From: Pseudomonadales bacterium | GTDB taxonomy: Bacteria; Pseudomonadota; Gammaproteobacteria; Pseudomonadales; Ketobacteraceae | DNA: 64,000 nucleotides | Assembly: GCA_020062665.1 (NCBI GenBank) | Contig: JAGUVW010000008.1 | Location: forward strand, 124,001-188,000 | Direction: 5' to 3' | In this document: positions 8,917-17,587 of the stretch, piece after piece | Position numbering within the stretch: position 1 is the first letter of the stretch | Layout: the number at the start of each line of letters is the position of its first letter | Made by a program: the position numbers and the translations under genes | Notes under the pieces: generated by a model | Seen by the model: only the letters and a program-made list of their open reading frames with translations | Told to the model about the DNA's origin: nothing | The model's database searches: none

Positions 8917-9579
8917 ATGACGCCTTATAAACTGGTGGTATTCGATTGGGATGGCACCTTGATGGACTCCCTGTCCCGCATCGTGCACAGCATGCAGCAG
9001 GCGGCGGTGGATCTGGGGTTGGAGCCCCGCACATCGCACCAGGTGCATGACATCATTGGTCTGGCGCTGGATCTGGCTATCTCCCGGCTGTACCCGGCAC
9101 TTTCTGTCCATGGCATTGCGCAGATGCACGAACGCTACGCTCACCATTATGTGACAGGTGATCAATCCCCCAGCCCATTCTATGAAGGGGTGCCTGAGCT
9201 GCTGCAACAATTGCATCAGGCCAATGTCTTATTGAGCGTCGCCACCGGCAAGAGCCGCAAGGGGCTGGATCGCATCCTGCAGGCCCATCAGGTGGAGCCC
9301 CTGTTTCACAGCACGCGCTGCGCCGATGAAACCAAATCCAAGCCCGAACCCGACATGCTGCTGGAAATCCTCGACTATCATAAATTGCGTCGGGATCAGG
9401 CGGTGATGATTGGCGACACCGAGTTCGATCTGGAAATGGCCCGCCGGGCGGGGGTTGACGCTGTTGGCGTCACCTGGGGCGCCCACGACGTGCAGCGACT
9501 CCGACGCCACGATCCCAAAGCCTGTGTCGATACCGTGATTCAGCTGGCGGGCTGGCTGGCCAATCCCGTGCATGCGTAA
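8917..9579 (+). CDS. HAD-superfamily (IA) phosphatase, phosphoglycolate phosphatase-like
   Basis: A cytosolic hydrolase of the HAD-IA group. Motif I is at residues 9-15 (FDWDGTL, nucleophile Asp10 and acid/base Asp12); motif II is the VATGKS segment; motif IV is GDTEFDLEMARRAG, with a Lys between them in KSKPEPDM. An alpha-helical cap lies between motifs I and II. The 220 residues are typical. It begins 15 bases after rluC, the usual arrangement in this group. The substrate is not predictable from sequence; phosphoglycolate or another small phosphate ester is possible. Confidence 0.88.
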   Translation: MTPYKLVVFDWDGTLMDSLSRIVHSMQQAAVDLGLEPRTSHQVHDIIGLALDLAISRLYPALSVHGIAQMHERYAHHYVTGDQSPSPFYEGVPELLQQLHQANVLLSVATGKSRKGLDRILQAHQVEPLFHSTRCADETKSKPEPDMLLEILDYHKLRRDQAVMIGDTEFDLEMARRAGVDAVGVTWGAHDVQRLRRHDPKACVDTVIQLAGWLANPVHA

Positions 9580-9613
9580 GCCGGGAATCGATTCAACCAC
9601 AAAGGTATATTGA

Positions 9614-10615
9614 ATGGATCAGGAACAGAGCAATTACAACCGTACCGATCGCAATCGCAATGGTTTCAACCGGCCGCGCACCAGTCGGGAGTGGAAGCTG
9701 ATCGAGAAAATGGTCTCCTCGGCGCAGGACGAGCAGCGCAAGTCCCGCCGTTGGGGCATCTTCTTCAAGCTGGTGACCCTGGGTTACCTGTTTGTCGCGC
9801 TGATGGTATTCGGCGCGGCTCGCTGGAGCAGCACCGGTCCCAGTGCAACCAAGCCGCATACTGCACTGGTCGACATCAATGGCATCATCATGTCGGACTC
9901 CGAGGCCAGCGCTGACAAGCTGGTGTCGGGTATTCGTGAAGCTTTCAAGGCCGAGCATGCCAAAGGAATTGTGCTGCGGGTGAACAGTCCCGGCGGCAGT
10001 CCTGTGCAGTCGGGCCTGGTCTATCGTGAAATCCGCCGTCTGAAGAAAGAGTATCCCGACAAGAAAGTCTGCGCCGTGATCACCGATGTAGGCGCATCCG
10101 GAGCCTACTATATTGCTGCGGCGGCCGACGAAGTATATGCGGATCCCGCCAGCATCGTAGGTTCCATTGGTGTGGTCAGCGACGGTTTCGGCTTTGTGAA
10201 TGCCATGGAGAAAATCGGTGTTGAGCGCCGTGTCTTCACGTCAGGCGACAACAAAGCCATGCTGGATCCATTCCAGCCGCTGGACGAGTCCCAGCGCGCC
10301 TATTTCTCCACGATCTTGGGTGACGTTCACCAGCAGTTTATCGACGCAGTGAAAGAGGGGCGTGGCGATCGCCTGAAAGATGATCCCAATATTTTCAGCG
10401 GCCTGTTCTGGTCGGGTCGTCAGGCGCTGGATCTGGGGCTGGTGGATGGCCTGGCCAGTCCGGGTCAGGTGGCCCGCGAGGTGATCGGCCAGGAAGATAT
10501 CGTGGATTATTCCCCTAAACGCAATCCGCTGGATGCCTTCATCGGCAGACTGGGTGTGAGCATGGCAGATCGGTTCATGGCAGCGCTGGGAATCGGCAGT
10601 ATCCAGTTGCGGTGA
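9614..10615 (+). CDS. sppA: Signal peptide peptidase SppA-type S49 protease
   Basis: Membrane-bound serine protease that degrades cleaved signal peptides. A cytoplasmic N-terminal segment of about 48 residues is followed by one membrane helix (about 51-69, FFKLVTLGYLFVALMVFGAA), with the catalytic domain outside. The Ser/Lys dyad is visible: Ser162 in TDVGASGAYYIA and Lys214 in GDNKAML. The 333 residues match the short 36-kDa SppA form, not the duplicated E. coli 67-kDa type. It ends in a strong bidirectional terminator. Confidence 0.92.
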   Translation: MDQEQSNYNRTDRNRNGFNRPRTSREWKLIEKMVSSAQDEQRKSRRWGIFFKLVTLGYLFVALMVFGAARWSSTGPSATKPHTALVDINGIIMSDSEASADKLVSGIREAFKAEHAKGIVLRVNSPGGSPVQSGLVYREIRRLKKEYPDKKVCAVITDVGASGAYYIAAAADEVYADPASIVGSIGVVSDGFGFVNAMEKIGVERRVFTSGDNKAMLDPFQPLDESQRAYFSTILGDVHQQFIDAVKEGRGDRLKDDPNIFSGLFWSGRQALDLGLVDGLASPGQVAREVIGQEDIVDYSPKRNPLDAFIGRLGVSMADRFMAALGIGSIQLR

Positions 10616-10640
10616 TCACGCCGACACGAGCCGACAAAAC

Positions 10641-10667
10641 AAAAAGGTAGCTGCGCGCTACCTTTTT
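10641..10667. terminator. Bidirectional terminator between sppA and the TetR gene
   Basis: The hairpin GGTAGC-tgcgc-GCTACC (10646-10662) is flanked by AAAAA before and TTTTT after. It can therefore end both the rightward sppA transcript and the leftward TetR transcript. Confidence 0.92.
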
Positions 10668-10689
10668 GTTGTCCTCGGGAAGGGGAAAT

Positions 10690-11325
10690 TCAGATACCGA
10701 GCAGGCGATTGATAATCTGATCCAGTGTTGACTGCAATCCGGTGTGATCCACAAATACATGCCCATCTTCGCTGACCCGTGTCGGCAGCCAGCTCAGGCG
10801 CACCATCAGAAATCCATGAATGCAGCCAGCGAAGTCTTCCGCCGCCATGCGACTGCCTTCCTTGCAGGATTTGTCGATCAGCGACTGCAGTCGCACCAGC
10901 ATTTCCCGCAGATCTGTCGGCAGTGCGAAATTCTGGTTTACCGCGGCACGGTGGTTGAGCGGGTCGTAGCCCATCGGAACGGAATGGTCGCGCAGCATCA
11001 GGCGAAAATAGGCCGGATGCTCGCCAAGAAATTTCAGAAAATCCTGCGCGCTGCGTTTCAGGGTTTCAATCGGCGCTTCACCCGGCTTGGCAATGTACAG
11101 CTGGCCAATGCCTTTGCTGATGCGCGAGCCCATGGCAGCGAGAATATCTTCACGTCCGCTGAAATGCGCGTAAACCGAGGGCAGCTTGATTCCGATTTTG
11201 TCGGCTACATCCTGCAGCTTCAGATGCTCGATTCCATGCAATGCGGCGAGTGACTCAGCCTCATCAATTATTTTTTCTTTTGTGTTTCTGCGTCGCGGTT
11301 TGTTCAAGTTCAAATCTTCGGACAT
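10690..11325 (-). CDS. TetR/AcrR-family transcriptional regulator
   Basis: The N-terminal helix-turn-helix domain (about residues 15-62) contains IIDEAESLAALHGIEHLKLQDVADKIG and the recognition helix SVYAHFSGREDIL. The C-terminal ligand domain has no distinctive signature. Length 211 residues. The gene stands alone between sppA and yceF with its own TATAAT-like -10. A local function (such as fatty acid control, given the neighbouring fab operon) is possible, but nothing in the protein shows it. Confidence 0.88.
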   Translation of the reverse strand: MSEDLNLNKPRRRNTKEKIIDEAESLAALHGIEHLKLQDVADKIGIKLPSVYAHFSGREDILAAMGSRISKGIGQLYIAKPGEAPIETLKRSAQDFLKFLGEHPAYFRLMLRDHSVPMGYDPLNHRAAVNQNFALPTDLREMLVRLQSLIDKSCKEGSRMAAEDFAGCIHGFLMVRLSWLPTRVSEDGHVFVDHTGLQSTLDQIINRLLGI

Positions 11326-11382
11326 TGGGTATGCCTCGCCACTATGGCGTGCGACTACTGCTCACACGCCGATGTACCTAAC

Positions 11383-11388
11383 ATTATA
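11383..11388 (-). promoter_or_regulatory. Candidate -10 element of the TetR gene
   Basis: On the minus strand a perfect TATAAT (11388-11383) lies 58 bases before the TetR start codon. No convincing TTGACA is found 16-18 bases upstream, so activation or a weak -35 must be assumed. Confidence 0.4.
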
Positions 11389-11433
11389 AGTGTAGACGGC
11401 TGCCGAAAATTGTTCAGAAATTAACAAAAAAAA

Positions 11434-12012
11434 TTACGGCAATTCGATGCCAACTGCTGCGAACATCTCTACTAAACGAATTAGGGGTAAGCCAATCAAA
11501 GTGTTAGGATCCCTGCCTTCCAGCGCGCTGAACAAGGCGATACCCATGCCCTCTGATTTGAAGCTGCCCGCGCAGTTGAACGGCGCTTCTTTTTGCAGGT
11601 AGCGGGTGATTTGCGCATCACTCAGTTCGCGAAAATGCACGGTAAAGGTTTCCACATCCAGTTGATACTCCGCGCTGCGTGCATCATACAGACACAGGCT
11701 GGTGAAAAACGTGACGCTGCTTCCGCTGCTGTTTTTCAGTTGTACGAAGGCGTTGTCGAAATTGCCGGGTTTGCCGTTGATCCTTCCGTTCAGCACCGAA
11801 ACCTGATCGCTGGTGATGACCAGGCTGTCGGGTTTCTGCTGCGCAACCGCCTGAGCCTTCGCGAGTGCCAGTCTGCGCACCAGTTGGTCGGGTGATTCGC
11901 CGGCCTGGGGTGTTTCGTCGATGTCAGGCGAGCAGGTCTCGAACTGGTCAAACAGTTTGTGCAGCAGCTGCTTGCGGAAGGGGGAACTGGAACCCAGTAC
12001 GATTGATGGCAC
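11434..12012 (-). CDS. yceF: Maf-family nucleotide pyrophosphatase (YceF type)
   Basis: House-cleaning nucleoside triphosphate pyrophosphatase of the Maf family; YceF of E. coli prefers m7GTP. The N-terminal signature is SIVLGSSSPFRKQLL, with ITSDQV and GKPGNFDNA further on. The 192 residues match YceF (194 in E. coli). It is divergent from yceD-rpmF, exactly as in E. coli, which supports YceF over the YhdE-type paralogue. The yceD promoter region lies in the shared gap. Confidence 0.92.
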   Translation of the reverse strand: MPSIVLGSSSPFRKQLLHKLFDQFETCSPDIDETPQAGESPDQLVRRLALAKAQAVAQQKPDSLVITSDQVSVLNGRINGKPGNFDNAFVQLKNSSGSSVTFFTSLCLYDARSAEYQLDVETFTVHFRELSDAQITRYLQKEAPFNCAGSFKSEGMGIALFSALEGRDPNTLIGLPLIRLVEMFAAVGIELP

Positions 12013-12143
12013 GGCAGACTCCGTAAATAAGGCTGAAATGTCAGGTGTTTGGCGTTATCGGCGCCACTGTTTCGGGCGGGCAGCGGATTCTAGACTTTTT
12101 GCGCCTGAACTGCAGTCAAAAACGCTGATTTTGCTGTTGAAAT

Positions 12144-12164
12144 CCTGTCAAAAGCTTTGACAGG
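12144..12164. promoter_or_regulatory. 21-base palindrome overlapping the yceD -35
   Basis: The perfect inverted repeat CCTGTCAAA / TTTGACAGG is separated by AGC. Its right arm contains the TTGACA -35 of the yceD promoter, so a bound protein would compete with RNA polymerase. No copy was noticed elsewhere in the window. The binding factor is unknown. Confidence 0.6.
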
Positions 12165-12185
12165 CCAGGTTTCGGTAAATAGAAT
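12157..12185 (+). promoter_or_regulatory. Near-consensus sigma70 promoter for yceD-rpmF-fab operon
   Basis: A perfect TTGACA (12157-12162), a 17-base spacer and TAGAAT (12180-12185, five of six) form the best promoter in the window. The start codon of yceD is only nine bases after the -10, so the transcript would have a leader of zero to four bases. Confidence 0.8.
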
Positions 12186-12194
12186 GGCGCGCTT

Positions 12195-12719
12195 ATGTTT
12201 GAGCACCCTCTACCTGCCACAATTCGTCCACTCAAGCTTGCCCGCCAACAGGGTAAGCTGAAAGGGTACATGCCGCTGCAGCAGCTGCCTACCCTGATGT
12301 CAGATTGCCTGGATGACAGCGGCAGACTGGAGGCAGATCTCCAGCTCGATATGCAAGGACGTTGGCCAGTCATGACTGGCACTGTTCAGGCCACCGTCAA
12401 GATGACCTGTCAGCGTTGTCTGGAAGCGGTCGATGTGCCCTTGCAAACCCATTTGGTGCTGGGCTTTTCCCAGTCCGAAGAAGCGCTGGAAGAGTTGCCG
12501 GACGCGCTGGAACCTTACCTTCTCGAAGAGGAAGAGATTCCACTGGCGGATGTGCTGGAACAGGAATTGATTTTGGCTCTTCCCATCGTTGCGTACCACC
12601 CGGCCTGCCAGCAGGCGGAGTATCAGACCATCCCGGAAACGGTGGTCAGCGAGCCGGAAAAGCCCAACCCTTTCAAAGTGCTTGAGCAGTTGAAAGGACA
12701 AGTGAAGAAGTCCGATTAA
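12195..12719 (+). CDS. yceD: YceD (DUF177), large ribosomal RNA accumulation protein
   Basis: Conserved protein always found directly before rpmF, linked in bacteria and plants to 23S rRNA accumulation. The cysteine motif MTCQRCLEAV and the C-terminal KPNPFKVLEQLK segment are the family marks. The 174 residues match E. coli YceD (173), and the N-terminus aligns with ATG 12195 even though this leaves almost no room for a ribosome-binding site behind the strong promoter. First gene of the L32/fatty acid operon. Confidence 0.93.
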   Translation: MFEHPLPATIRPLKLARQQGKLKGYMPLQQLPTLMSDCLDDSGRLEADLQLDMQGRWPVMTGTVQATVKMTCQRCLEAVDVPLQTHLVLGFSQSEEALEELPDALEPYLLEEEEIPLADVLEQELILALPIVAYHPACQQAEYQTIPETVVSEPEKPNPFKVLEQLKGQVKKSD

Positions 12720-12746
12720 CAGAGATACGGTAGTCAGGAGCAACCC

Positions 12747-12929
12747 ATGGCAGTTCAACAAAACCGCAAAACCCGTTCCAAGCGTGGCATGCGTCGCGCC
12801 CACGACGCGCTGACCAAGCCCACCTTGGCTGAAGACGCAACCACCGGTGAAGTGCATCGCCGTCATCATGTGACGCCCGATGGTTTCTACCGTGGCCGTC
12901 AGATCATCGCCGGTAAAGACGACGAATAA
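12747..12929 (+). CDS. rpmF: 50S ribosomal protein L32
   Basis: Small basic protein of the large ribosomal subunit. The N-terminus [20 protein letters not shown] is diagnostic. At 60 residues it is close to the usual length (57). A clear AGGAG lies six bases before ATG 12747. It sits between yceD and plsX, the conserved coupling of ribosome and phospholipid synthesis genes. Confidence 0.97.
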   Translation: MAVQQNRKTRSKRGMRRAHDALTKPTLAEDATTGEVHRRHHVTPDGFYRGRQIIAGKDDE

Positions 12930-12941
12930 CATCCACCTAGT

Positions 12942-13937
12942 ATGGTGACCCTTGCGGTTGACGCAATGGGCGGGGATTTCGGTCCCCGGATAACAGTACC
13001 CGCAATCGTGCAAGCGCTTAAAACGCAGCAGGATTTGCGGGTTTTGTTGTTTGGTCGCCAGACTGACATCCAGTCGTTACTGCCATCTCCCGCTGATTAT
13101 CCGGTCGATCGGTTGGTGGTCATGCACTGTGAAGATGTCATCGGCATGGCCGACAGTCCGCTGGTTGCCCTGCGCGGCAAAAAAAATACGTCTCTGCGGG
13201 TCATGCTGGAAGCCGTCCGCAATGGTGAGGCAGATGGTTGTGTCAGCGCCGGCAATACCGGCGCGCTCATGGCCATCAGCCGCCAGGTTTTGCGTACGAC
13301 TGATTGCATCGATCGTCCTGCCATTTTTTCCGCCTTGCCCCGTTCCGATGGCAGTCATACCTATGTGCTCGACCTGGGTGCCAATGTGGGCTGTGATTCC
13401 GAGCAGCTTTACCAGTTTGCCCGTATGGGGCGCGCCGTGGTGAAAGTACTGGAAGGCAACCCCAGCCCTCGTATTGCATTGCTGAATATCGGCAGTGAAG
13501 ACATCAAGGGCAATGATCAGGTGAAGCTGGCGCATGAGCTTATTCGCCAGGATGCGCAGTTGAACTATGTCGGCTTCGTAGAAGGCAGTGACCTGTTCAC
13601 GGACAAGGCCGATGTGGTGGTGTGCGATGGTTTTGTTGGCAATGTGGCGTTGAAAACGGTGGAAGGTCTGGCGCGCTATATCATCGGCGAAGTGCGCAAT
13701 GTTTTCGCTGGTGATTGGCTGGGGCGCATCATTGGCTGGCTGATACGTCCATACTGGCGTCGTATCGAAGCGCGCCTGAATCCAGGCCGCTATAACGGTG
13801 CTGCGCTGATCGGTCTCAAGGGCGTGGTGGTGAAGAGTCACGGCAATGCGGGCGAGCTGGAGTTTCTGCGTGCTGTGCAACTGGCCAGTGAATACGTGAC
13901 CAAGCAACTGTCGATCCGCATCGAGCAGGAATTATAA
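12942..13937 (+). CDS. plsX: Phosphate acyltransferase PlsX
   Basis: Peripheral membrane enzyme that converts acyl-ACP to acyl phosphate, the donor for glycerol-3-phosphate acylation. The N-terminus VTLAVDAMGGDFGP and the CVSAGNTGALM and VCDGFVGNVALKTVEG blocks are the family signature. The 331 residues are slightly fewer than E. coli PlsX (356) but complete. It starts 12 bases after rpmF with a weak ribosome-binding site. Confidence 0.96.
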   Translation: MVTLAVDAMGGDFGPRITVPAIVQALKTQQDLRVLLFGRQTDIQSLLPSPADYPVDRLVVMHCEDVIGMADSPLVALRGKKNTSLRVMLEAVRNGEADGCVSAGNTGALMAISRQVLRTTDCIDRPAIFSALPRSDGSHTYVLDLGANVGCDSEQLYQFARMGRAVVKVLEGNPSPRIALLNIGSEDIKGNDQVKLAHELIRQDAQLNYVGFVEGSDLFTDKADVVVCDGFVGNVALKTVEGLARYIIGEVRNVFAGDWLGRIIGWLIRPYWRRIEARLNPGRYNGAALIGLKGVVVKSHGNAGELEFLRAVQLASEYVTKQLSIRIEQEL

Positions 13938-14027
13938 GAACAAAAGATTTTGTTACGCTTCCGGCGGGCATGGCGGCAGGGGAGTGAATAAGATGGCGCC
14001 ATGTCAGTTCGAATAAAAGGAATCTTC

Positions 14028-14966
14028 ATGAACAAGCAACTTGCATTTGTGTTCCCAGGTCAGGGCTCTCAGTCTGTTGGCATGCTGGCGGAGTTGAATG
14101 GCACATTTCCCATTGTCAAAAAGACCTTCGACGAAGCATCCGAAGTTTTCGGTCGTGACATGTGGACGCTGGCGCAGCAAGGGCCCGAGCAGGAGCTGGC
14201 GCAAACTGAAATCACGCAACCCATCATGTTGATCGCAGGCGTTGCGGCCTGGCGAGCCTGGTGCGCAGCATCCGACATTCGCCCTGCACTGATGGCGGGA
14301 CACAGTCTGGGTGAATACACTGCCTATGTGTGCGCGGAGTCCATTTCGCTGGCGGATGGTGTGGCACTGGTAAAGCGTCGCGGTGAGCTGATGCGGGATG
14401 CCTGTCCGGGTGGAAAGGGCAAAATGGCGGCCATACTGGGCATGGAAGACGATGAACTGAAAGCCGTGTGTGCCGAAGCAGCCCAGGGTGAAGTCGTGCA
14501 GGCGGTGAATTTCAATGCGCCGGGTCAGGTGGTGATCGCCGGCCATTCCACTGCAGTGGATCGCGCCATCGAGCTGGCCAAGCAGAAAGGCGCGCGCAAG
14601 GCGATGCCGTTGGCAGTCAGCGTTCCCTGTCACAGTGATCTGATGCGGGCGGCGAGCGAGGAATTGGCAGCCAAGCTGGCCTCCACGCAGATCAACAAAC
14701 CTGTCATCCCTGTCGTCAATAATATCGACGCGCAGATCGAGTTGAATCCCGAGCGCATCCGCGAAAAACTGATCGTGCAGCTTTATAGTCCGGTGCTGTG
14801 GGTGGATTCCGTGAAAACCATGGCGGCGCAGGGCGTCACGAAAGTGGTGGAATGCGGCCCGGGCAAAGTACTGAGCGGCATGAACAAGCGGATCGTGCGC
14901 GAGCTTGAAGTGTTCAACGTGCTGGATACCGCTTCGCTGGAAGCAACCCGCACTGCGCTGGCTTGA
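14028..14966 (+). CDS. fabD: Malonyl-CoA:ACP transacylase FabD
   Basis: Loads malonate onto acyl carrier protein for type II fatty acid synthesis. The FPGQGSQ motif is at residues 9-15 and the active-site Ser93 lies in GHSLGEYTA; the catalytic histidine lies in VPCHSDLM. ATG 14028 is chosen over 14001 because it has AAAGGA seven bases upstream and gives the standard start MNKQLAFVFPGQGSQ. The 312 residues equal the usual length (309 in E. coli). Confidence 0.97.
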   Translation: MNKQLAFVFPGQGSQSVGMLAELNGTFPIVKKTFDEASEVFGRDMWTLAQQGPEQELAQTEITQPIMLIAGVAAWRAWCAASDIRPALMAGHSLGEYTAYVCAESISLADGVALVKRRGELMRDACPGGKGKMAAILGMEDDELKAVCAEAAQGEVVQAVNFNAPGQVVIAGHSTAVDRAIELAKQKGARKAMPLAVSVPCHSDLMRAASEELAAKLASTQINKPVIPVVNNIDAQIELNPERIREKLIVQLYSPVLWVDSVKTMAAQGVTKVVECGPGKVLSGMNKRIVRELEVFNVLDTASLEATRTALA

Positions 14967-14994
14967 ACAGAACAATAACGAAGAGGATCAAAGG

Positions 14995-15735
14995 ATGTCA
15001 CTGGAAAACAAAGTTGCGCTGGTTACCGGCGCCAGCCGGGGAATCGGAAAAGCCATTGCGACTTCTCTGCTGAAAATGGGCGCTACCGTGGTCGGCACGG
15101 CAACTACCGAAGAGGGCGCCCGCAAAATCTCCGAGTACATTCAGGCAGCCGGTGGCAAGGGCTGCGGCATGTGCTTGAATGTCGCAGATCCGGCCAGTGT
15201 CGAAGCAGTGATGAGCGCTGTGCAGGAAGCTTACGGCACGCCGCTGATTCTGGTGAACAACGCCGGCATTACCCGCGACAACCTGATGCTGCGCATGAAA
15301 GACGAAGAGTGGGATCAGGTCATCGATACCAACCTGACGTCCGTGTACCGCATGAGCAAGGCCGTGCTGCGCGGCATGACCAAAGCGCGCTGGGGTCGCA
15401 TCATCAATATCTCGTCCGTGGTAGGTTCCATGGGCAACGCCGGTCAGGCCAATTACAGTGCTGCAAAAGCGGGCATGGAAGGCTTCACCCGTTCTCTGGC
15501 CCGTGAGATTGGTTCGCGCGGTATCACGGTGAACGCAATCGCGCCCGGCTTCATCGACACCGACATGACCAAGGAGTTGCCCGAGGCCAACAAGCAGGCC
15601 ATGTTGACCCAGATTCCTGCCGGCCGATTGGGCCAACCGGAAGAAATCGCGGATGCCGTCTGCTTCCTGGCCCGTGAAGAATCTGGTTACATTACCGGGG
15701 CAACAATTCCTGTTAATGGCGGAATGTATATGTGA
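14995..15735 (+). CDS. fabG: 3-oxoacyl-ACP reductase FabG
   Basis: NADPH-dependent reductase of the fatty acid elongation cycle, a short-chain dehydrogenase. The glycine-rich cofactor loop TGASRGIG is at 11-18; the catalytic Ser141, Tyr154 and Lys158 are in INISSVVG and ANYSAAKAG; the NNAG motif is present. ATG 14995 follows a weak AGGATCAAAGG ribosome-binding region. Length 246 residues (244 in E. coli). It ends 162 bases before acpP, which has its own promoter. Confidence 0.97.
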   Translation: MSLENKVALVTGASRGIGKAIATSLLKMGATVVGTATTEEGARKISEYIQAAGGKGCGMCLNVADPASVEAVMSAVQEAYGTPLILVNNAGITRDNLMLRMKDEEWDQVIDTNLTSVYRMSKAVLRGMTKARWGRIINISSVVGSMGNAGQANYSAAKAGMEGFTRSLAREIGSRGITVNAIAPGFIDTDMTKELPEANKQAMLTQIPAGRLGQPEEIADAVCFLAREESGYITGATIPVNGGMYM

Positions 15736-15821
15736 TATAGTGCCCGCACTGTATCGTCGGGGGTGCCCGTTACAGCCCATTTGGCATTTAGTCGCTGCGT
15801 GTTCACTGAGGTCTCCTTATG

Positions 15822-15849
15822 TTGCAACCGCCACGACGCTATCTATAAA
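15822..15849 (+). promoter_or_regulatory. acpP: Promoter of acpP
   Basis: TTGCAA (15822-15827), a 16-base spacer and TATAAA (15844-15849) precede acpP by 48 bases. A separate promoter for acpP within the fab operon is usual, because the carrier protein is needed in far larger amounts than the enzymes. Confidence 0.65.
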
Positions 15850-15897
15850 CTATAAAACCCTTCAGACTTAGGGAAACTCACAGGAGACAAGAGTCGT

Positions 15898-16134
15898 ATG
15901 AGTAGCAATGTCGAAGAGCGCGTCAAGAAGATCGTTGCTGAACAGCTTGGCGTCAAACTGGAAGAAGTAACCAACGATGCTTCTTTCGTCGAAGATCTGG
16001 GGGCTGATTCTCTCGACACCGTGGAGCTGGTGATGGCTCTCGAAGAGGAATTCGAAACTGAGATTCCCGATGAAGAAGCTGAGAAAATCACCAAGGTTCA
16101 GGAAGCCATCGACTACGTTCTGGCTCATAGCTGA
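15898..16134 (+). CDS. acpP: Acyl carrier protein
   Basis: Central carrier of acyl chains in type II fatty acid synthesis. The phosphopantetheine attachment site is Ser38 in [13 protein letters not shown]; the protein is very acidic, with 78 residues, the family norm. AGGAG lies a little far (11 bases) before ATG 15898. It has its own promoter and a strong terminator directly behind it, so acpP can be expressed as a single-gene unit. Confidence 0.98.
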   Translation: MSSNVEERVKKIVAEQLGVKLEEVTNDASFVEDLGADSLDTVELVMALEEEFETEIPDEEAEKITKVQEAIDYVLAHS

Positions 16135-16150
16135 TCCCGGGATTTCCGCC

Positions 16151-16181
16151 AAAAAAGCCGCTGTGATCCAGCGGCTTTTTT
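16151..16181. terminator. Rho-independent terminator after acpP
   Basis: A 13-base-pair stem AAAAAAGCCGCTG / CAGCGGCTTTTTT with a five-base loop TGATC. The T-run is part of the descending arm, so it works on the plus strand, and symmetrically on the minus strand. Confidence 0.92.
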
Positions 16182-16288
16182 GTTGTCTGATTTATGTATT
16201 TCAATCAGATAGGCCGCTTTTTTGAAGTGAGTTCGCATTAGGGGAAACGCGAAACCTTTTGTAAGATATTTCAGCTATATAACAATAA

Positions 16289-16303
16289 TGTAACAGGGTT
16301 ACA
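16289..16303. promoter_or_regulatory. Small inverted repeat upstream of fabF
   Basis: TGTAAC-agg-GTTACA lies about 45 bases before the fabF start, in the AT-rich gap after the acpP terminator. It could be an operator of fabF; no clear -35/-10 pair was found with it. Confidence 0.3.
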
Positions 16304-16348
16304 CTACTTTTCAGTTTGAATACCAGAATGATGACTGGAGGAAAGAGC

Positions 16349-17587
16349 GTGTCAGGTCGCAGAGTCGTTGTTACCGGGATGGGTGCTGTCACTCCCCTTG
16401 GCAATACCGTGTTGGATACCTGGAAGGGGCTGGTGGAAGGGAAGAGTGGCATTGGCCTGATTGACACCTATGACGTTTCCAATTTCGCCACTAAGTTTGC
16501 CGGGCTGGTGAAGAATCTCGACATCACCGAATACATGTCTGCCAAGGAAGCCCGCAAGGTAGATCCTTTCATCCAGTACGGTTTGGTGGCAGGTATCCAG
16601 GCGATTCGGGATAGCGGTATCGAGATCAGCGATGCTAACCGCCAGCGCATAGGTGTGGCCGTGGGAGCGGGCATCGGAGGCATTGGCACTATCGAAAAAA
16701 ATCACGACCAGTTTATCGCCGGCGGCCCGCGCAAAGTGAGCCCCTTTCTGGTGCCGGGTTCCATTATCAACATGATCGCCGGAAACCTGTCCATCCTGTT
16801 TGGATTGCAGGGTCCTAATTGGGCGATTGCAACTGCCTGTACCACCGCAACGCATTGCATCGGTTACGCTGCCCGCGTTATCAAATACGGTGACGCTGAT
16901 GTGATGGTGGCCGGTGGTGGTGAATGCGGTTCTTCTCCGTTGGGAATGGCGGGCTTTATTGCGGCGCGGGCGCTGTCCACCCGCAATGACGATCCGCAGG
17001 CAGCAAGCCGCCCCTGGGACAAGGATCGTGATGGTTTCGTGCTGGCCGACGGTGCGGGCATTCTGGTGCTGGAAGAATACGAGCACGCGGTCAAACGCGG
17101 CGCGAAAATTTATGGTGAAGTGATTGGATTCGGTGCCAGTGGTGACGCTCACCACATCACCTCGCCCCCTGAAGATGGACGTGGTGCGGCGGACTCCATG
17201 CGTAATGCACTGCGAGATGCCGGCATATCGGCGGAGCAGGTGGATTACGTGAATGCGCATGGCACGTCGACACCGGCCGGTGACATTGCGGAAACCCGCG
17301 CGATCAAGTCAGTGTTTGGTGCGGCGGCGTATTCTGTGTCGGTGAGTTCCACCAAGTCCATGGTGGGCCATTTGCTGGGTGCGGCCGGCGGTGTGGAGGC
17401 GGTGTTCAGTTTGATGGCCATGCAGGATCAGGTGGCGCCGCCAACGATCAACCTGGACAATCCCGACGACGAGTGCGATCTGGATTACGTTCCCCACGTG
17501 GCCAAGCAGCGCACGATCGATATTGCCATGTCCAATTCCTTTGGCTTTGGCGGTACCAACGGAACGCTGATTTTCCGGCGTGTCTGA
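16349..17587 (+). CDS. fabF: 3-oxoacyl-ACP synthase II FabF
   Basis: Condensing enzyme (KAS II) that elongates acyl-ACP with malonyl-ACP. The triad Cys-His-His is visible: Cys164 in [10 protein letters not shown], the histidine of [12 protein letters not shown], and the histidine of [13 protein letters not shown]. The frame is open further upstream, but GTG 16349 has GGAGGA six bases before it and gives the normal N-terminus [18 protein letters not shown] and 412 residues (413 in E. coli). Its stop overlaps the start of pabC by eight bases. Confidence 0.96.
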   Translation: MSGRRVVVTGMGAVTPLGNTVLDTWKGLVEGKSGIGLIDTYDVSNFATKFAGLVKNLDITEYMSAKEARKVDPFIQYGLVAGIQAIRDSGIEISDANRQRIGVAVGAGIGGIGTIEKNHDQFIAGGPRKVSPFLVPGSIINMIAGNLSILFGLQGPNWAIATACTTATHCIGYAARVIKYGDADVMVAGGGECGSSPLGMAGFIAARALSTRNDDPQAASRPWDKDRDGFVLADGAGILVLEEYEHAVKRGAKIYGEVIGFGASGDAHHITSPPEDGRGAADSMRNALRDAGISAEQVDYVNAHGTSTPAGDIAETRAIKSVFGAAAYSVSVSSTKSMVGHLLGAAGGVEAVFSLMAMQDQVAPPTINLDNPDDECDLDYVPHVAKQRTIDIAMSNSFGFGGTNGTLIFRRV

